Shown: positions 1-10,141, counted from the first letter of the stretch. The stretch: 64,000 nucleotides of DNA from Aquipluma nitroreducens (GCF_009689585.1 NZ_AP018694.1:1674001-1738000); one strand, 5' to 3'. Notes: generated by a model not told the origin, from the sequence alone. Numbers and translations: made by a program.

Positions 1-28
1 AAGGCCTCCGGAACGAACCGGAAGCCTT
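1..28 (-). terminator. Rho-independent terminator after glnN
   Basis: On the minus strand an 11-base arm (AAGGCTTCCGG) pairs with CCGGAGGCCTT around a 6-base loop, with one G-U pair. It lies 27 bases beyond the glnN stop. Any U-tract would be outside the window. Confidence 0.6.
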
Positions 29-55
29 GATCTGTATTATTTAATGAATGAAAAA

Positions 56-2245
56 CTATCGTACAAATAGTAATTCTCTGTATTTTGGCAATGGCCATAA
101 TTCATTGTCGACAATCAATTCCAATTTGTCGATGTGGTAACGAATATCATCCAGATATGGTTTTACAGTACTTTCGTAAGCATAAGCCTTTTCTTTTTCA
201 GATTCGATCACATTGGCCACTTTACGGGCTTCGATCATCTCTTTTACTTTGGCTTTAATTGCTGAAACGTTTCCGCCAATTTCGCGGATCAGTTCAATAC
301 GTCCGGCTGACAATGTAGCATATTCTTCTTCGCCGAAAACAAGCTTCAGATTTTTTACATTATCAAGCAATGTAGTTTGATACTGTACTGCTGTTGGAAC
401 GATATGGTTGATAGCTAAATCGCCCAAAACGCGAGCTTCGATCTGAATTTTCTTCGTATACTTTTCAAATTCAACTTCAACACGTCCTTCGATTTCGCGT
501 TCGGTCAATACACCAGTCTTTCCGAACATTTCAACAACACGTTCGTTGTGATATGCTTCCAATGATGTTGGAACACTTGTTACATTTGTTAAACCGCGAC
601 GTGCAGCTTCAGCTTTCCATTCTTCGCTGTAACCATTACCATTGAAACGGATATCCTTAGATTCGATGATCAGTTTTTTCAAGATCTGGAAGATCGCTTC
701 GTCCTTTTTAACACCTGCTTCAATCAAAGCATCAACCTCAACTTTGAATTTAGTCAGCTGATCGGCAATTGCAGTATTTAAAACAATCATAGCACCACCG
801 CAGTTTGCAGAAGAACCTACAGCGCGGAATTCAAAGCGGTTACCTGTGAATGCAAATGGGGAAGTACGGTTACGGTCTGTAGTATCCAGAATAATTTCAG
901 GGATACGGCCAATATTTAACTTCAAAGCAGTTTTTTCTTCAGGAGTCATTTTGCGGTCAACAACTGATTCTTCCATCAGATCTAACATCTTAGAGATTTC
1001 AGTTCCAAGGAAAGCAGAAATGATTGCCGGAGGAGCTTCGTTTGCGCCCAAACGGTGTGAGTTGGGAGCATTCATAATGCTGGCAAGCAACAAATCCTGA
1101 TTTACATGTAATGCTTTCAGCGTGTTGATCACAAAAGTCAGGAATTGCAAGTTCGATTTTGGGTTTTTCCCTGGAGAAAACAAGTTTACACCTGTATCAG
1201 TAGAAAGTGACCAGTTGTTGTGTTTTCCTGATCCGTTGATACCTGCAAATGGTTTTTCGTGGAAAAGAACAGCGAAGTTATGACGACGAGCGATTTTTTT
1301 CATCAAGTCCATGATCATCTGGTTGTGGTCATTCGCAAGATTCAACTCTTCGTAGATAGGAGCAAGTTCGAACTGGTTTGGTGCAACCTCGTTGTGACGG
1401 GTTTTTACCGGAATACCCAATTTGAATGCTTCATTTTCCAAATCTTCCATAAAACGGAAAACACGTGTTGGAATTGAACTGAAATAGTGGTCGTCCAACT
1501 GCTGATCTTTCGAGGCTGAGTGTCCCATCAACGTGCGTCCGGTTAACATCAAGTCGGGACGAGCCATAAACAAAGCTTCGTCAACAAGGAAATATTCCTG
1601 TTCCCAACCTAAATTAGCGTTTACTTTGGTCACATTTTTATCGAACAACTGGCAAACTTCAGTCGCAGCTTTGTCAACAGCAGCAATTGCACGTAACAAA
1701 GGAGTTTTATAATCGAGAGCTTCACCTGTATAAGAAATGAAAATCGTTGGGATAGTTAATGTATTGTCAACAATGAAAGCCGGAGATGATGGATCCCATG
1801 CAGTATAACCACGTGCTTCGAATGTCTGACGGATACCACCACTTGGGAAAGAAGAAGCATCAGGTTCTTGCTGAGATAACATTGATCCAGATAATGTTTC
1901 AACCACGGTACTATTCTCACCATGAACAATAAATGCATCATGTTTTTCGGCAGTACCATCAGTCAATGGATGAAACCAGTGTGTAATGTGTGTTGCTCCG
2001 TTTTCCAAAGCCCACGATTTCATTCCCTGAGCTACCTGATCAGCCATTTTACGGTCAACAGGAGTTCCATTATCAACAGCGTCAATTACCGCTTTGTATG
2101 CTTCTTTCGAAAGGTATTTCTTCATTTTCGGACGATCGAAAACATTCATTCCGTAAAAATCAGAAACCAGATTTTCCTCGCGCTTTACGTCGATTGGTTT
2201 TCTGCTAAGAACTTCTTCGAGAGCTCTAAATCTAAACTGTGCCAT
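56..2245 (-). CDS. glnN: Glutamine synthetase type III
   Basis: This cytoplasmic enzyme makes glutamine from glutamate, ammonia and ATP. The 729-residue length is that of the GSIII class, far longer than GSI (about 450-470 residues). The GSIII N-terminal region is present (FYGMNVFDRPKMKKYL near residue 30), the catalytic core includes NGSGKHNNWSLST, and the segment TRHNEVAPNQFELAP is characteristic of the family. The gene stands alone between two terminators, with leuS upstream on the same strand. GSIII is the usual glutamine synthetase of Bacteroidota. With gdhA, 11 kb away, it covers both ammonia-assimilation steps. Regulation is probably by nitrogen status, but no operator is recognisable. 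Confidence 0.97.
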   Translation of the reverse strand: MAQFRFRALEEVLSRKPIDVKREENLVSDFYGMNVFDRPKMKKYLSKEAYKAVIDAVDNGTPVDRKMADQVAQGMKSWALENGATHITHWFHPLTDGTAEKHDAFIVHGENSTVVETLSGSMLSQQEPDASSFPSGGIRQTFEARGYTAWDPSSPAFIVDNTLTIPTIFISYTGEALDYKTPLLRAIAAVDKAATEVCQLFDKNVTKVNANLGWEQEYFLVDEALFMARPDLMLTGRTLMGHSASKDQQLDDHYFSSIPTRVFRFMEDLENEAFKLGIPVKTRHNEVAPNQFELAPIYEELNLANDHNQMIMDLMKKIARRHNFAVLFHEKPFAGINGSGKHNNWSLSTDTGVNLFSPGKNPKSNLQFLTFVINTLKALHVNQDLLLASIMNAPNSHRLGANEAPPAIISAFLGTEISKMLDLMEESVVDRKMTPEEKTALKLNIGRIPEIILDTTDRNRTSPFAFTGNRFEFRAVGSSANCGGAMIVLNTAIADQLTKFKVEVDALIEAGVKKDEAIFQILKKLIIESKDIRFNGNGYSEEWKAEAARRGLTNVTSVPTSLEAYHNERVVEMFGKTGVLTEREIEGRVEVEFEKYTKKIQIEARVLGDLAINHIVPTAVQYQTTLLDNVKNLKLVFGEEEYATLSAGRIELIREIGGNVSAIKAKVKEMIEARKVANVIESEKEKAYAYESTVKPYLDDIRYHIDKLELIVDNELWPLPKYRELLFVR

Positions 2246-2308
2246 AATTGAAAATTTTAAATGTTTATATTTTGTTTTAGTCGAATACCTCCTGCGCTAA
2301 TTGCATAA

Positions 2309-2316
2309 CAAAAATA
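2309..2316 (-). promoter_or_regulatory. Candidate -7 element for glnN
   Basis: The minus strand reads TATTTTTG, matching the Bacteroidota -7 consensus TAnnTTTG, about 60 bases before the glnN start. No clear -33 TTG stands at the right distance. The 306-base gap 2246-2551 holds this site, the leuS terminator and AT-rich sequence; I see no gene in it. Confidence 0.4.
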
Positions 2317-2503
2317 TACAAAAAATGAAATTACGGCATAAATAAATAGGTAATAGCTTAAAATTTTACAATTATTTCAGAAAAACCAGCTAATTTGATT
2401 GGGGTAATTAAGAAAATATATAATTTTTATTAAAATATTAGAAAATTACATTTTTTGATTTGCTTCCATTTTCAATAGAGTTTTCAAATCTACAAACAAA
2501 AAA

Positions 2504-2527
2504 AACGCAGAACCTTGATTCTGCGTT
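2504..2527 (-). terminator. Rho-independent terminator after leuS
   Basis: A perfect 9-bp stem (AACGCAGAA / TTCTGCGTT) with a 6-base loop is followed on the minus strand by a run of eight T. It lies 25 bases past the leuS stop. Confidence 0.85.
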
Positions 2528-2551
2528 TCTTATATATTGGTAAAAACCTAT

Positions 2552-5203
2552 TTAAATCACCACGTTCACAATTTTATTCGGAACGACTATTATTTTCTTA
2601 GGCATTTTCCCTTCGAGCCATTTAATTGAAGTTTCGTGCGCCAGAACTGCGTCTTCAATTTCAGCATTTGGTGTGCCAACCGCAAACTCCAATTTAAAGC
2701 GAACTTTTCCGTTGAAAGAAATGGGGTATTCAAACACATCTTCGGTCAGCATTGCCTGATCAACTTCGGGCCAAGGCGCATAAGCCAACGTTTCAGTATT
2801 TCCGTACATCTGCCACAATTCTTCAGCAAGGTGCGGAGCATAAGGTGACAGAATTTTAGCAAAAGCTTCAGCAGTTTGTCTGCTCACTTTTCCTTTCTTC
2901 ATCACCAGATTGTTAAAAATCATCAATGCAGAAATTCCGGTATTGAATTTCATGTTTTCAATATCGAAAGCCACTTTGCTGATTGTCTGGTGCAAAAGTT
3001 TCAGCGTTTCTTTGTCATCGGCCTCATCAACAATATTTTCAGGCGTTCCAAAAAAACGTGCAGCACGGTTCAGGAAGCCAAAAACTCCTTTCACCCCATT
3101 CTCTGCCCAGGGTTTAGTGTCGTCAAGCGGACCCATGAACATCTCGTACAAACGAAGCGAGTCGGCGCCAAATTTGGCGACCACATCATCAGGATTCACT
3201 ACGTTTTTCAGCGATTTCGACATTTTGGCCACGATCTGGCTCAATTCCTCGCCGGTTTCGGTGTGAAAATATTTGCCATCTTTTTCTTCCACCAAATCGC
3301 TGGCTACTTTCGCGCCGGTAGCTGTTTGGTAGGCAAAAGCCAGAATCATTCCCTGATTGAACAGTTTTTGGAAAGGTTCCGAAGTTGAAACGATGCCCAA
3401 ATCGAACAGTACTTTGTGCCAGAAACGTGAATACAACAAATGCAACACTGCATGTTCAGCACCGCCAACATACAAATCAACCGGCATCCAGTAATTTTCG
3501 AGCTTTTTGTCGAAGATTGACTCGTCGTTTTTCGGATCGATGTAGCGCAAATAATACCAGCACGAACCCGCCCATTGTGGCATGGTGTTGGTTTCGCGAC
3601 GGCCTTTACGACCATTTTTGTCGGTTACATACAACCAGTCGGTTGCATTGGCCAGCGGAGATTCGCCACCCTCGCCAGGTTCGTATTTTTCCATGGCCGG
3701 AAGTTCAACCGGAAGGTTATCTTCAACCAGGGTCACTTCGCCATCCTCCCAGTGAATGACAGGGAAAGGCTCGCCCCAGTAGCGCTGACGACTAAATAGC
3801 CAATCGCGCAATCTGAAGTTGATTGTGGCTTTACCAATTCCTTTTTCGCCCAACCAGGCAACAACTTTCTCAATGCCCTGTTTTTTGTTCAAGCCATTCA
3901 AATCAAGACCAATCGAAGGATTGGCCGAATTGATGTAGGCACCATCTTCTGTCCAGCAAGCTTCGCCAGCCAGGACTTTGGCACGGGTTTCTTCATCGGC
4001 GCTTTTTGGATCAAGAATGCAGATGACCGGGATATTAAATTTCTGAGCGAATTCAAAGTCACGGGTATCGTGCGCCGGAACAGCCATGATCGCACCGGTT
4101 CCGTAGCCCATCAAAACATAATCGGCCACCCAGATTGGGATTGGCTGACCTGTAATCGGGTTGATGGCATTGCGTCCGGTGAAAACTCCGGTTTTTTCTT
4201 TAGCCAGTTCGGTGCGGTCCAAATCCGATTTCAGCGAAGCGGCTTGTATGTATTGTTTGAATTGTTCTTGATTTTCAGGAGTAACCAGTTTTTCCAGAAT
4301 AGGGTGTTCCGGAGAAACAACCATATAAGTTGCACCAAACAATGTATCAGGACGGGTTGTGTAAACCCGAAGTTTCTCATCCAATCCTTCAATGGCGAAA
4401 TCGACTTCAGCGCCGGTTGATTTACCGATCCAGTTTTTCTGCATGTCTTTTACACCTTCCGGCCAATCCAGATCGTCCAGGCCTTCCAACAACCTTTCGG
4501 CATAATGAGGAATCCGGAGCAACCATTGTTTCAGGTTTTTGCGCGTTACCTGATGTCCGCATTTCTCGTGCGAACCATCGGTCAGCACTTCTTCGTTGGC
4601 GCAAACCGTTTTACACGACTGGCACCACCAAACCTGGGCATTGTCGTAATACGCCAGACGTTTTTCGCCGATGTATTTGTTGATGGCTGCTTGTCCTTGT
4701 GCCTGAATATCAGCAGGAATGGGTAGCTCGCTGATTGGGCGTCCTTTCCCAGCCTCAGGATCGAACCAGCAATTGTACAGTTTGGTAAATATCCATTGTG
4801 TCCAGCGGAAATATTTAGGATCGGTGGTATTGATTTCGCGATCCCAGTCGTAACTCAAGCCCAGTGACTTGATCTGACGGCGGAAATTATCGCAGTTTTT
4901 ATTGGTTGTGACCGCTGGATGAGTTCCGGTTTGAATGGCATACTGCTCGGCAGGCAATCCAAACGCGTCCCAGCCCATTGGGTGCAGAACGTTGAAACCC
5001 TTCATACGTTTGTACCGGCAAATGATGTCGGTTGCGGTATAACCTTCAGGATGCCCCACGTGCAAACCCGCTCCGGAAGGATAGGGAAACATGTCGAGCA
5101 CGTAATATTTTGGTTTCGAAAAGTCGTTATTTGTTTTAAATGTCTGGTGTTCTTCCCAGTATTGTTGCCATTTCGGCTCAATTTCGGAGAAATTGTATTC
5201 CAT
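2552..5203 (-). CDS. leuS: Leucyl-tRNA synthetase
   Basis: It charges tRNA-Leu with leucine in the cytoplasm. Class I signatures are visible: the HIGH-type motif [12 protein letters not shown] near the N-terminus, [13 protein letters not shown], an editing (CP1) domain around [13 protein letters not shown], and KMSKS in [16 protein letters not shown] chose the ATG at 5203 (883 residues, [13 protein letters not shown]...). The reading frame is open to 5263, but the extra 20 residues are not family-like, and a perfect TATCTTTG promoter element lies at 5241-5248, inside that extension. The protein is complete and looks normal. Confidence 0.97.
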   Translation of the reverse strand: MEYNFSEIEPKWQQYWEEHQTFKTNNDFSKPKYYVLDMFPYPSGAGLHVGHPEGYTATDIICRYKRMKGFNVLHPMGWDAFGLPAEQYAIQTGTHPAVTTNKNCDNFRRQIKSLGLSYDWDREINTTDPKYFRWTQWIFTKLYNCWFDPEAGKGRPISELPIPADIQAQGQAAINKYIGEKRLAYYDNAQVWWCQSCKTVCANEEVLTDGSHEKCGHQVTRKNLKQWLLRIPHYAERLLEGLDDLDWPEGVKDMQKNWIGKSTGAEVDFAIEGLDEKLRVYTTRPDTLFGATYMVVSPEHPILEKLVTPENQEQFKQYIQAASLKSDLDRTELAKEKTGVFTGRNAINPITGQPIPIWVADYVLMGYGTGAIMAVPAHDTRDFEFAQKFNIPVICILDPKSADEETRAKVLAGEACWTEDGAYINSANPSIGLDLNGLNKKQGIEKVVAWLGEKGIGKATINFRLRDWLFSRQRYWGEPFPVIHWEDGEVTLVEDNLPVELPAMEKYEPGEGGESPLANATDWLYVTDKNGRKGRRETNTMPQWAGSCWYYLRYIDPKNDESIFDKKLENYWMPVDLYVGGAEHAVLHLLYSRFWHKVLFDLGIVSTSEPFQKLFNQGMILAFAYQTATGAKVASDLVEEKDGKYFHTETGEELSQIVAKMSKSLKNVVNPDDVVAKFGADSLRLYEMFMGPLDDTKPWAENGVKGVFGFLNRAARFFGTPENIVDEADDKETLKLLHQTISKVAFDIENMKFNTGISALMIFNNLVMKKGKVSRQTAEAFAKILSPYAPHLAEELWQMYGNTETLAYAPWPEVDQAMLTEDVFEYPISFNGKVRFKLEFAVGTPNAEIEDAVLAHETSIKWLEGKMPKKIIVVPNKIVNVVI

Positions 5204-5240
5204 TTTTATGTGTTTGATAAAGGTTTCTGATAATGAGCGG

Positions 5241-5248
5241 CAAAGATA
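5241..5248 (-). promoter_or_regulatory. -7 promoter element of leuS
   Basis: The minus strand reads TATCTTTG, an exact match to the Bacteroidota -7 consensus, 37 bases before the ATG at 5203. It decides against the longer leuS start at 5263. No convincing -33 element is seen. Confidence 0.55.
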
Positions 5249-5297
5249 ACAAGAAAGTTGCAAGTTGTAAGGCAGAGGAAGTGGATTTGTGCTGTTT

Positions 5298-5330
5298 ACT
5301 GATCTGATGACCCGAAGTCGCTGGATCAGT
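5298..5330. repeat. 33-base palindrome, degenerate copy 1
   Basis: The geometry is 7-1-8-1-8-1-7. The outer arms ACTGATC and GATCAGT are perfectly complementary. The inner arms (GATGACCC / AAGTCGCT) have decayed from GGTGACTT / AAGTCACC. It lies between the divergent leuS and the NmrA-type gene. Other copies are at 6304, 32105 and 63131. Confidence 0.6.
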
Positions 5331-5397
5331 TGGAGAAAAGTGAACTTTTACGCTATTTCAACGTTCAATCCTCGAAACAATTTTAAATACAAATCAC

Positions 5398-6288
5398 ATG
5401 AAATTCGTTGTAACAGGTTCATTAGGAAACATCAGCAAACCTCTTGCTGAAAAATTGATTGCTGCCGGACACAGCGTGACTGTAGTGAGCAGCAAACCCG
5501 ACAAAACTGCGCAAATCGAAGCATTGGGCGCCAAAGCAGCCATTGGTTCGGTTGAAGATGTTGCTTTCCTGACAAAAACATTTACCGGCGCTGATGCTGT
5601 TTACACGATGGTACCGCCCAATTTTAGTGCTGCCAACTGGAAAAAATACATTGCTGATATTGGAGAAAACTATGCTGAAGCGATACATGGTGCGGGAGTG
5701 AAAAATGTAGTTAACCTCAGTAGTATGGGAGCTCATATGCCTGAAGGTTGTGGCCCGGTGAGCGGTTTGTTCTTCGTTGAAAAGGCGCTGAATGCTCTTG
5801 AAAGTGTTAATGTGAAACACCTTCGTCCCGGATTTTTTTATACTAACTTTTTAGCCAATGCCGGAATGGTGAAGCACATGGGCATTATTGGCGGAAATTA
5901 TGGCGAAAATGCGAAACTGGTATTGGTTCATCCAAGCGATATTGCTGAAGTTGCCGCTGAAGAAATTCTAGCCCTTAAGTTTAAAGGGAAAAGCATCAGA
6001 TACATTGTGAGCGATGAAAAAACAACCAACGAAGTCGCCGAAATTTTGGGGAAAGCCATCGGCAAACCTGAACTTCCATGGGTGAACTTCAAGGATGAGG
6101 AAACACTGGGAGGAATGCTACAGGCTGGCGTTCCGGAAGAAATTGCTAAAAATTACGCCGAAATGGGCGCAGCGATGAGAAGCGGACAGATGGATTCGGA
6201 TTATTTAAAGAATAAGCCAACCGTGTTTGGGAAAACAAAATTGGAAGCATTTACTCCAATTTTTGCAGCCGTTTACGCACAGTCCTGA
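5398..6288 (+). CDS. NmrA-family NAD(P)-binding oxidoreductase
   Basis: This is an atypical short-chain dehydrogenase of the NmrA/quinone-oxidoreductase-2 type, 296 residues and cytoplasmic. The N-terminal Rossmann segment MKFVVTGSLGNISKPLAEKL carries the glycine-rich dinucleotide loop, and the strand VKNVVNLSSMGAHMPEG follows the fold. Substrate is unknown; relatives act as quinone reductases or as redox-sensing NADP binders. The gene stands alone, has no signal peptide, and is bracketed by two copies of the 33-base palindrome (5298-5330 and 6304-6336). A strong hairpin terminator follows. Confidence 0.85.
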   Translation: MKFVVTGSLGNISKPLAEKLIAAGHSVTVVSSKPDKTAQIEALGAKAAIGSVEDVAFLTKTFTGADAVYTMVPPNFSAANWKKYIADIGENYAEAIHGAGVKNVVNLSSMGAHMPEGCGPVSGLFFVEKALNALESVNVKHLRPGFFYTNFLANAGMVKHMGIIGGNYGENAKLVLVHPSDIAEVAAEEILALKFKGKSIRYIVSDEKTTNEVAEILGKAIGKPELPWVNFKDEETLGGMLQAGVPEEIAKNYAEMGAAMRSGQMDSDYLKNKPTVFGKTKLEAFTPIFAAVYAQS

Positions 6289-6303
6289 TTTATTTAGTCA
6301 GCT

Positions 6304-6336
6304 ATTGATCAGGTGACTTAAAGTCACCCGATCAAT
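6304..6336. repeat. 33-base palindrome, copy 2
   Basis: The outer arms are ATTGATC / GATCAAT and the inner arms GGTGACTT / AAGTCACC around a single A. It starts 16 bases after the stop of the NmrA-type gene. No U-tract follows, and a separate, stronger terminator comes next, so termination is not its obvious job. Confidence 0.85.
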
Positions 6337-6344
6337 ATGCATAG

Positions 6345-6382
6345 AAACAAGAAACGCTCCTTCTCCGGAGCGTTTCTTGTTT
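6345..6382. terminator. Bidirectional hairpin terminator
   Basis: A perfect 16-bp stem (arm AAACAAGAAACGCTCC) with a 6-base loop lies between two convergent genes. T-rich arm ends on both strands suit termination in both directions. Confidence 0.85.
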
Positions 6383-6396
6383 GTTATCGTGTGTAT

Positions 6397-7974
6397 TTAT
6401 TTCTCTTTTTTTACGTCCCACTGTACCAGTTTCGACGGATAAAAATTGATGTTCATGGCTTTCATGCGTTCGCCATGATTCGCCAAACGAATCTTATAAT
6501 CGTCCCAATTACGCAATTCCGCTGGTGTCCAGCCAATTTCGGCGTAACCCAACAATCGTGGAAAAATCAAGTATTCAGCTTCTTTACGTTCTCCCACTGT
6601 TTCAGACCAAAGCGGAGCTTCAATTCCAGTAATATTTTCTTTTTTGATTTCAGGAACCAGATTCGCCGGATCCCAATTGTAGCCTTTGTCAACTTCGATG
6701 TATGCAGCCCAATGCAATCCATAAGTGCTGGTTGAGTCGTATTGCATATCAAGGTAGGCATTCTTTGCAGGCGACATCAGTACTTTAGCTCCTTGCGCCA
6801 CTCCTTTTATTGCATTTTCGGCCTTAGCCCAATATTGCACAACCGTATTCGGTTTTACTGTTGCCAAGGCTATTTCGTCCCAGGCCAAAACCTTTTTCCC
6901 GTGAGCAACCACCATATCCTGAACCCGATTCATGAAAGGAATGTAATCTTCAATTTTAGTTGCATGCGATTCGTCGCCACCAATGTGCAAATATTCTCCT
7001 GGAGTTAAAGCTGCCAATTCGCGGATCACATCGTCGATAAATTTATAAGTCACTTCTTTCTTGGTAGCCAATGTACTGAATCCCACTTCAGTTCCTGTAT
7101 ATAAATCAGCGGTCTTTCCATTTCCGTTCAACTCAGGGTACGAAGCCGATGCAGCATTGGTATGTCCTGGCATGTCGATTTCAGGAATAATGGTAATGAA
7201 ACGATCCTGAGCATATTTCACAATATCCGAATATTGTTCCTGAGTATAAAATCCACCTTCGCCACCGCCAACTTCAGTTTTACCGCCATGAGCGGTCAGG
7301 TTTGGCCACGATTTAATTTCAATCCTCCAACCCTGATCATCAGACAGGTGCAGATGCATTACATTCATTTTGTAATAAGCCATCTGATCGATAAGGTTTT
7401 TTAAATCATCAACACCGAAAAAATGACGAGCCACATCGAGCATCGAACCACGGTATCCATAAGTAGGATAATCTCGGATTGTTCCGGTTGCGATTTCCCA
7501 AGGTCCCTTTTGTTTCGAAGTCATTTCAACCTGAGCAGGAAGAAGTTGGCGAATCGTTTGAATTCCATGGAATAAGCCAGCTGGCTTATTCGCGGACAAA
7601 CTGATCAGTTTATCAGTAATGGTTAATTGATAACCCTCGTCGCCCAATTCAGAATCACTGCCTGAAAGTGACAGATAAATATTTCCTGGCGCTGGAGCAT
7701 CAGTGGTGGGTTTAACTTCCAGACCTAATCCGGTTGAAGGATTTAACTTGTCGGCCAGATACTGACCAATTTGTTTCAATTCGGCCGATTCGTCCTGAAT
7801 GTAAATATCAGTTTGGTCGGTCAAATCAAATTTACCACCCGTAGCAACTACAGAAACAGGTTTAGGGATCATGTTTTCTTTTGAAAGATCGGTAGGTTTA
7901 CAAGCCATCTGGCTGAAGATCACAGTTAAAAAAAGCGATCCGAAAGCAAAGAGTTTAAATTTGGTTTTTGTCAT
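6397..7974 (-). CDS. GH20 beta-N-acetylhexosaminidase lipoprotein
   Basis: It removes terminal beta-linked GlcNAc or GalNAc from glycans. The N-terminus MTKTKFKLFAFGSLFLTVIF ends in a lipobox (SQMAC, Cys25), so the enzyme should be membrane-anchored and exported. A GH20b-like domain (about residues 35-165) precedes the catalytic barrel, which carries HLHLSDDQGWR and the catalytic pair Asp334-Glu335 in HIGGDESHA. The Asp positions the substrate acetamido group and the Glu is the general acid. The 525 residues are normal for the family. No SusC/SusD genes are nearby, so this looks like a scavenging enzyme rather than part of a full utilisation locus. Confidence 0.95.
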   Translation of the reverse strand: MTKTKFKLFAFGSLFLTVIFSQMACKPTDLSKENMIPKPVSVVATGGKFDLTDQTDIYIQDESAELKQIGQYLADKLNPSTGLGLEVKPTTDAPAPGNIYLSLSGSDSELGDEGYQLTITDKLISLSANKPAGLFHGIQTIRQLLPAQVEMTSKQKGPWEIATGTIRDYPTYGYRGSMLDVARHFFGVDDLKNLIDQMAYYKMNVMHLHLSDDQGWRIEIKSWPNLTAHGGKTEVGGGEGGFYTQEQYSDIVKYAQDRFITIIPEIDMPGHTNAASASYPELNGNGKTADLYTGTEVGFSTLATKKEVTYKFIDDVIRELAALTPGEYLHIGGDESHATKIEDYIPFMNRVQDMVVAHGKKVLAWDEIALATVKPNTVVQYWAKAENAIKGVAQGAKVLMSPAKNAYLDMQYDSTSTYGLHWAAYIEVDKGYNWDPANLVPEIKKENITGIEAPLWSETVGERKEAEYLIFPRLLGYAEIGWTPAELRNWDDYKIRLANHGERMKAMNINFYPSKLVQWDVKKEK

Positions 7975-8059
7975 GGTTAGTGATATGTTTATTTGTTATT
8001 AATCTGTTTTTTAATTGTCAGATGGAACTTGCCAGTGATAATTATTAGTCGGGATGAAA

Positions 8060-8389
8060 TTATATCTCATGGCTCGTTTCATTAAGTTTTTCAATTTTAA
8101 ATATAACTGGCATTAATCCATCGGAACAACTGCTAATCGCCGTTCCCGGCTTTTTCATCCAGGGGTAACTGCCATCAAACATGATGTGAGTTACATCTTT
8201 TTGAATGTCGCCCCAAGCCCAGGCACAGAACCCTTCAGGAATGTTGTTGTGATCTTCAACCAAAAATTCCTGACCAACCGTTAGCAGGTGACACCCCAGG
8301 CACTGATCAGAAATGTCTAAACTGGAATACTCATCAACAAAATCTCTATTAATCATCTTCCTCAGAACTGTAATCTTACAACTTGCCAT
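8060..8389 (-). CDS. TIGR04076 family protein, function unknown
   Basis: A 109-residue protein with the family's features: an N-terminal KITVL strand, QCLGCHLL, VGQEFLVE, PEGFCAWAWGDIQKDV, PWMKKPGTAISSCSDGLMPVIFKIE. Conserved cysteines and tryptophans suggest metal or redox chemistry, but no function is established to my knowledge. The start is placed at the ATG at 8389 (MASCKITVL); the frame is open to 8431, but those 14 residues are not family-like. It lies 38-80 bases from the DMT transporter gene upstream, possibly in the same transcript. Confidence 0.8.
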   Translation of the reverse strand: MASCKITVLRKMINRDFVDEYSSLDISDQCLGCHLLTVGQEFLVEDHNNIPEGFCAWAWGDIQKDVTHIMFDGSYPWMKKPGTAISSCSDGLMPVIFKIEKLNETSHEI

Positions 8390-8469
8390 GACTTCCCGTT
8401 TTAAGTGTTTTGAAAAAGGCAATTTACCCAAAAAACATGGATTATCATTCTGTTTCAGATTGATCTATG

Positions 8470-9357
8470 TCATTCAACAAGCTTTAAAATACGTGTTCTT
8501 TTTCCTATCCTGAAATTAACGAAAACCAAAAGAAAACATGAGCCGACAATAACAAACGCGCCCATCATCTCAATAGTTGTGTACACTTCGTGAAAAATGA
8601 GCCATCCTGCAAGTAAGTTAAAAACCGGCACCATCGATTGCATCAGTGAACCTGTTGCCACATTCACATAACGGTAGCCTTCTGTCATAAACAATTGACC
8701 AATAGTAGCAACAACACCTACCAAAACAAGCAACAATAACTCTGTCAAATTGCCTTTAGCTTGTGTTGCTCCTGAAGGAATGAGAAACATCCAGAAACCG
8801 ACGATACACTGCGAAAAGAAAATGGCATATGAATTATCGCTGTTGTGTAATTTCTTTACAAATACTACAGCAAGTCCGGTAGTTACCGATCCGGCAATCG
8901 CAATCAGTTCAAAAATACCCATTCCAGCCAACGATCCTTTTCCGCCACCAACCGAAAGCAAAATGAGTCCGACAAACGAAATGGCTATAATAATAAATTT
9001 AATGGGTTCCACTTTTTCTTTCAGGATGAGCATACTGAAAAGAGTGGCAAAAATGGGATACGAATAAATATAGACCGACCCTTTTCCAACACCGAGCTTC
9101 AATATCGCCAGATAAAACAGGTAAACGGCAATTCCTCCAACCAAACCACGCCAAAATAATCCTTTCCGATTGTTAAACTTAAGCTGGATAACGCCAAACA
9201 GCGATAAAAGACCAACAATACCAACACCAATGGCAAAGCGAAAAAAAGTGGTTTGATAGCTTGAAACATTGGGGATCGCTTTCACCAAAACAGCCATCAG
9301 CGCGAAGAAAACAACTGAGCCTAAAGTTAAGAATATGCCTTTAGAATGATCGGACAT
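8470..9357 (-). CDS. EamA-family (DMT) membrane transporter
   Basis: This 295-residue inner-membrane protein has about ten hydrophobic segments in two EamA repeats (roughly residues 7-135 and 150-280), starting GIFLTLGSVVFFALMAVLVKAIPNVSSYQTTFFRF. Members export amino acids, nucleobases or other metabolites; the substrate cannot be read from sequence. The second repeat carries the typical GQLFMTEGYRYVNVATGSLMQSMVPVFNLL segment. The gene precedes the TIGR04076 gene on the same strand. Confidence 0.92.
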   Translation of the reverse strand: MSDHSKGIFLTLGSVVFFALMAVLVKAIPNVSSYQTTFFRFAIGVGIVGLLSLFGVIQLKFNNRKGLFWRGLVGGIAVYLFYLAILKLGVGKGSVYIYSYPIFATLFSMLILKEKVEPIKFIIIAISFVGLILLSVGGGKGSLAGMGIFELIAIAGSVTTGLAVVFVKKLHNSDNSYAIFFSQCIVGFWMFLIPSGATQAKGNLTELLLLVLVGVVATIGQLFMTEGYRYVNVATGSLMQSMVPVFNLLAGWLIFHEVYTTIEMMGAFVIVGSCFLLVFVNFRIGKRTRILKLVE

Positions 9358-9452
9358 AGAAATTGGTTCGAAGTTAGTTTCGCAAAACTACAGATATTAT
9401 CCAGAACAATAGCTGACAAAAATGATTAAACCTGATATTTTGGGTTATAAAA

Positions 9453-9475
9453 AACCCCCGCACTTGGCGAGGGTT
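9453..9475 (-). terminator. Rho-independent terminator after the cyclophilin gene
   Basis: On the minus strand AACCCTCGC pairs with GCGGGGGTT (one wobble) around a 5-base loop and is followed by T6, about 10 bases past the stop. Confidence 0.8.
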
Positions 9476-9484
9476 TCAGATCAT

Positions 9485-9922
9485 CTATTCTTCGATAATT
9501 ACGATCTTCTCAATTAAATCGCCCTGACGAATGGCATCAATCACTTCGAGACCTTCGTAAACCTTGCCGAAGCACGTATGTTTGCGGTCGAGGTGCGATG
9601 TGTTGCGGCGACTGTGGCAGATGAAAAACTGCGAACCACCTGTATTGCGTCCGGCGTGAGCCATCGATAAGACACCACGGTCATGATATTGGTTTTCGCC
9701 ATCCAACTCGCAAGGAATCTTGTACCCTGGACCACCTGAGCCAGTTCCATTAGGGCAACCACCCTGAATGACGAAATCAGGAATTACACGATGAAATGTC
9801 AACCCATTGTAAAACCCACTTTTAGAAAGTTTAATGAAGTTTTCAACTGTTCCTGGGGCATCTTCATCGTAGAAGTTCAGTTTCATAACCCCTTTGCTGG
9901 TATAAATTTCTGCTTTGCTCAT
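9485..9922 (-). CDS. Peptidyl-prolyl cis-trans isomerase, cyclophilin type
   Basis: It catalyses proline cis-trans isomerisation during protein folding. The 145 residues include [46 protein letters not shown] and [10 protein letters not shown], covering the active-site Arg, Gln and Phe of the family. There is no signal peptide, so it should be cytoplasmic. The start is placed at the ATG at 9922 ([15 protein letters not shown]). A -7 element at 9947-9954 overlaps the longer start (9949), which argues against it. Confidence 0.95.
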   Translation of the reverse strand: MSKAEIYTSKGVMKLNFYDEDAPGTVENFIKLSKSGFYNGLTFHRVIPDFVIQGGCPNGTGSGGPGYKIPCELDGENQYHDRGVLSMAHAGRNTGGSQFFICHSRRNTSHLDRKHTCFGKVYEGLEVIDAIRQGDLIEKIVIIEE

Positions 9923-9946
9923 TTTTGTATTATTAAAGATTGGCTG

Positions 9947-9954
9947 CAAAAATA
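9947..9954 (-). promoter_or_regulatory. -7 promoter element of the cyclophilin gene
   Basis: The minus strand reads TATTTTTG, 25 bases before the ATG at 9922. It fits TAnnTTTG and places transcription start inside the longer open frame. Confidence 0.45.
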
Positions 9955-10112
9955 CAATATTTTGCTCAAACTGAGATTTATTGCATGCTTAACATTTTCC
10001 CATGTTACACAACAGCACACTACAGGATAGCTGAATTTATCTTTATTCGTATTCTTGCTCATCGAAATCTAACTTGCTTTTTTATTTGTTGCCCATCAAC
10101 GAAATATTATCT

Positions 10113-10138
10113 ATAAAAATGTTCCTCAACATTTTTAT
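10113..10138. promoter_or_regulatory. Perfect 11-bp hairpin upstream of fucP
   Basis: ATAAAAATGTT and AACATTTTTAT flank a CCTC loop, 102 bases before the fucP start. It could be a terminator, an mRNA hairpin or a regulator site. The 318-base gap 9923-10240 otherwise holds the cyclophilin promoter and the palindrome at 10142. Confidence 0.5.
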
Positions 10139-10141
10139 GAC

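Noticed and set aside
846-1100. Plus-strand open frames inside glnN, and similar frames inside leuS, GH20, GH92, maeB and others
   Set aside because: They lie opposite or out of frame with well-conserved genes, have no family features or promoters, and are expected shadows of coding DNA.
2876-3388. 170-codon frame opposite leuS
   Set aside because: It is fully antisense to the conserved C-terminal part of LeuRS and has low-complexity aromatic-rich sequence typical of a shadow frame.
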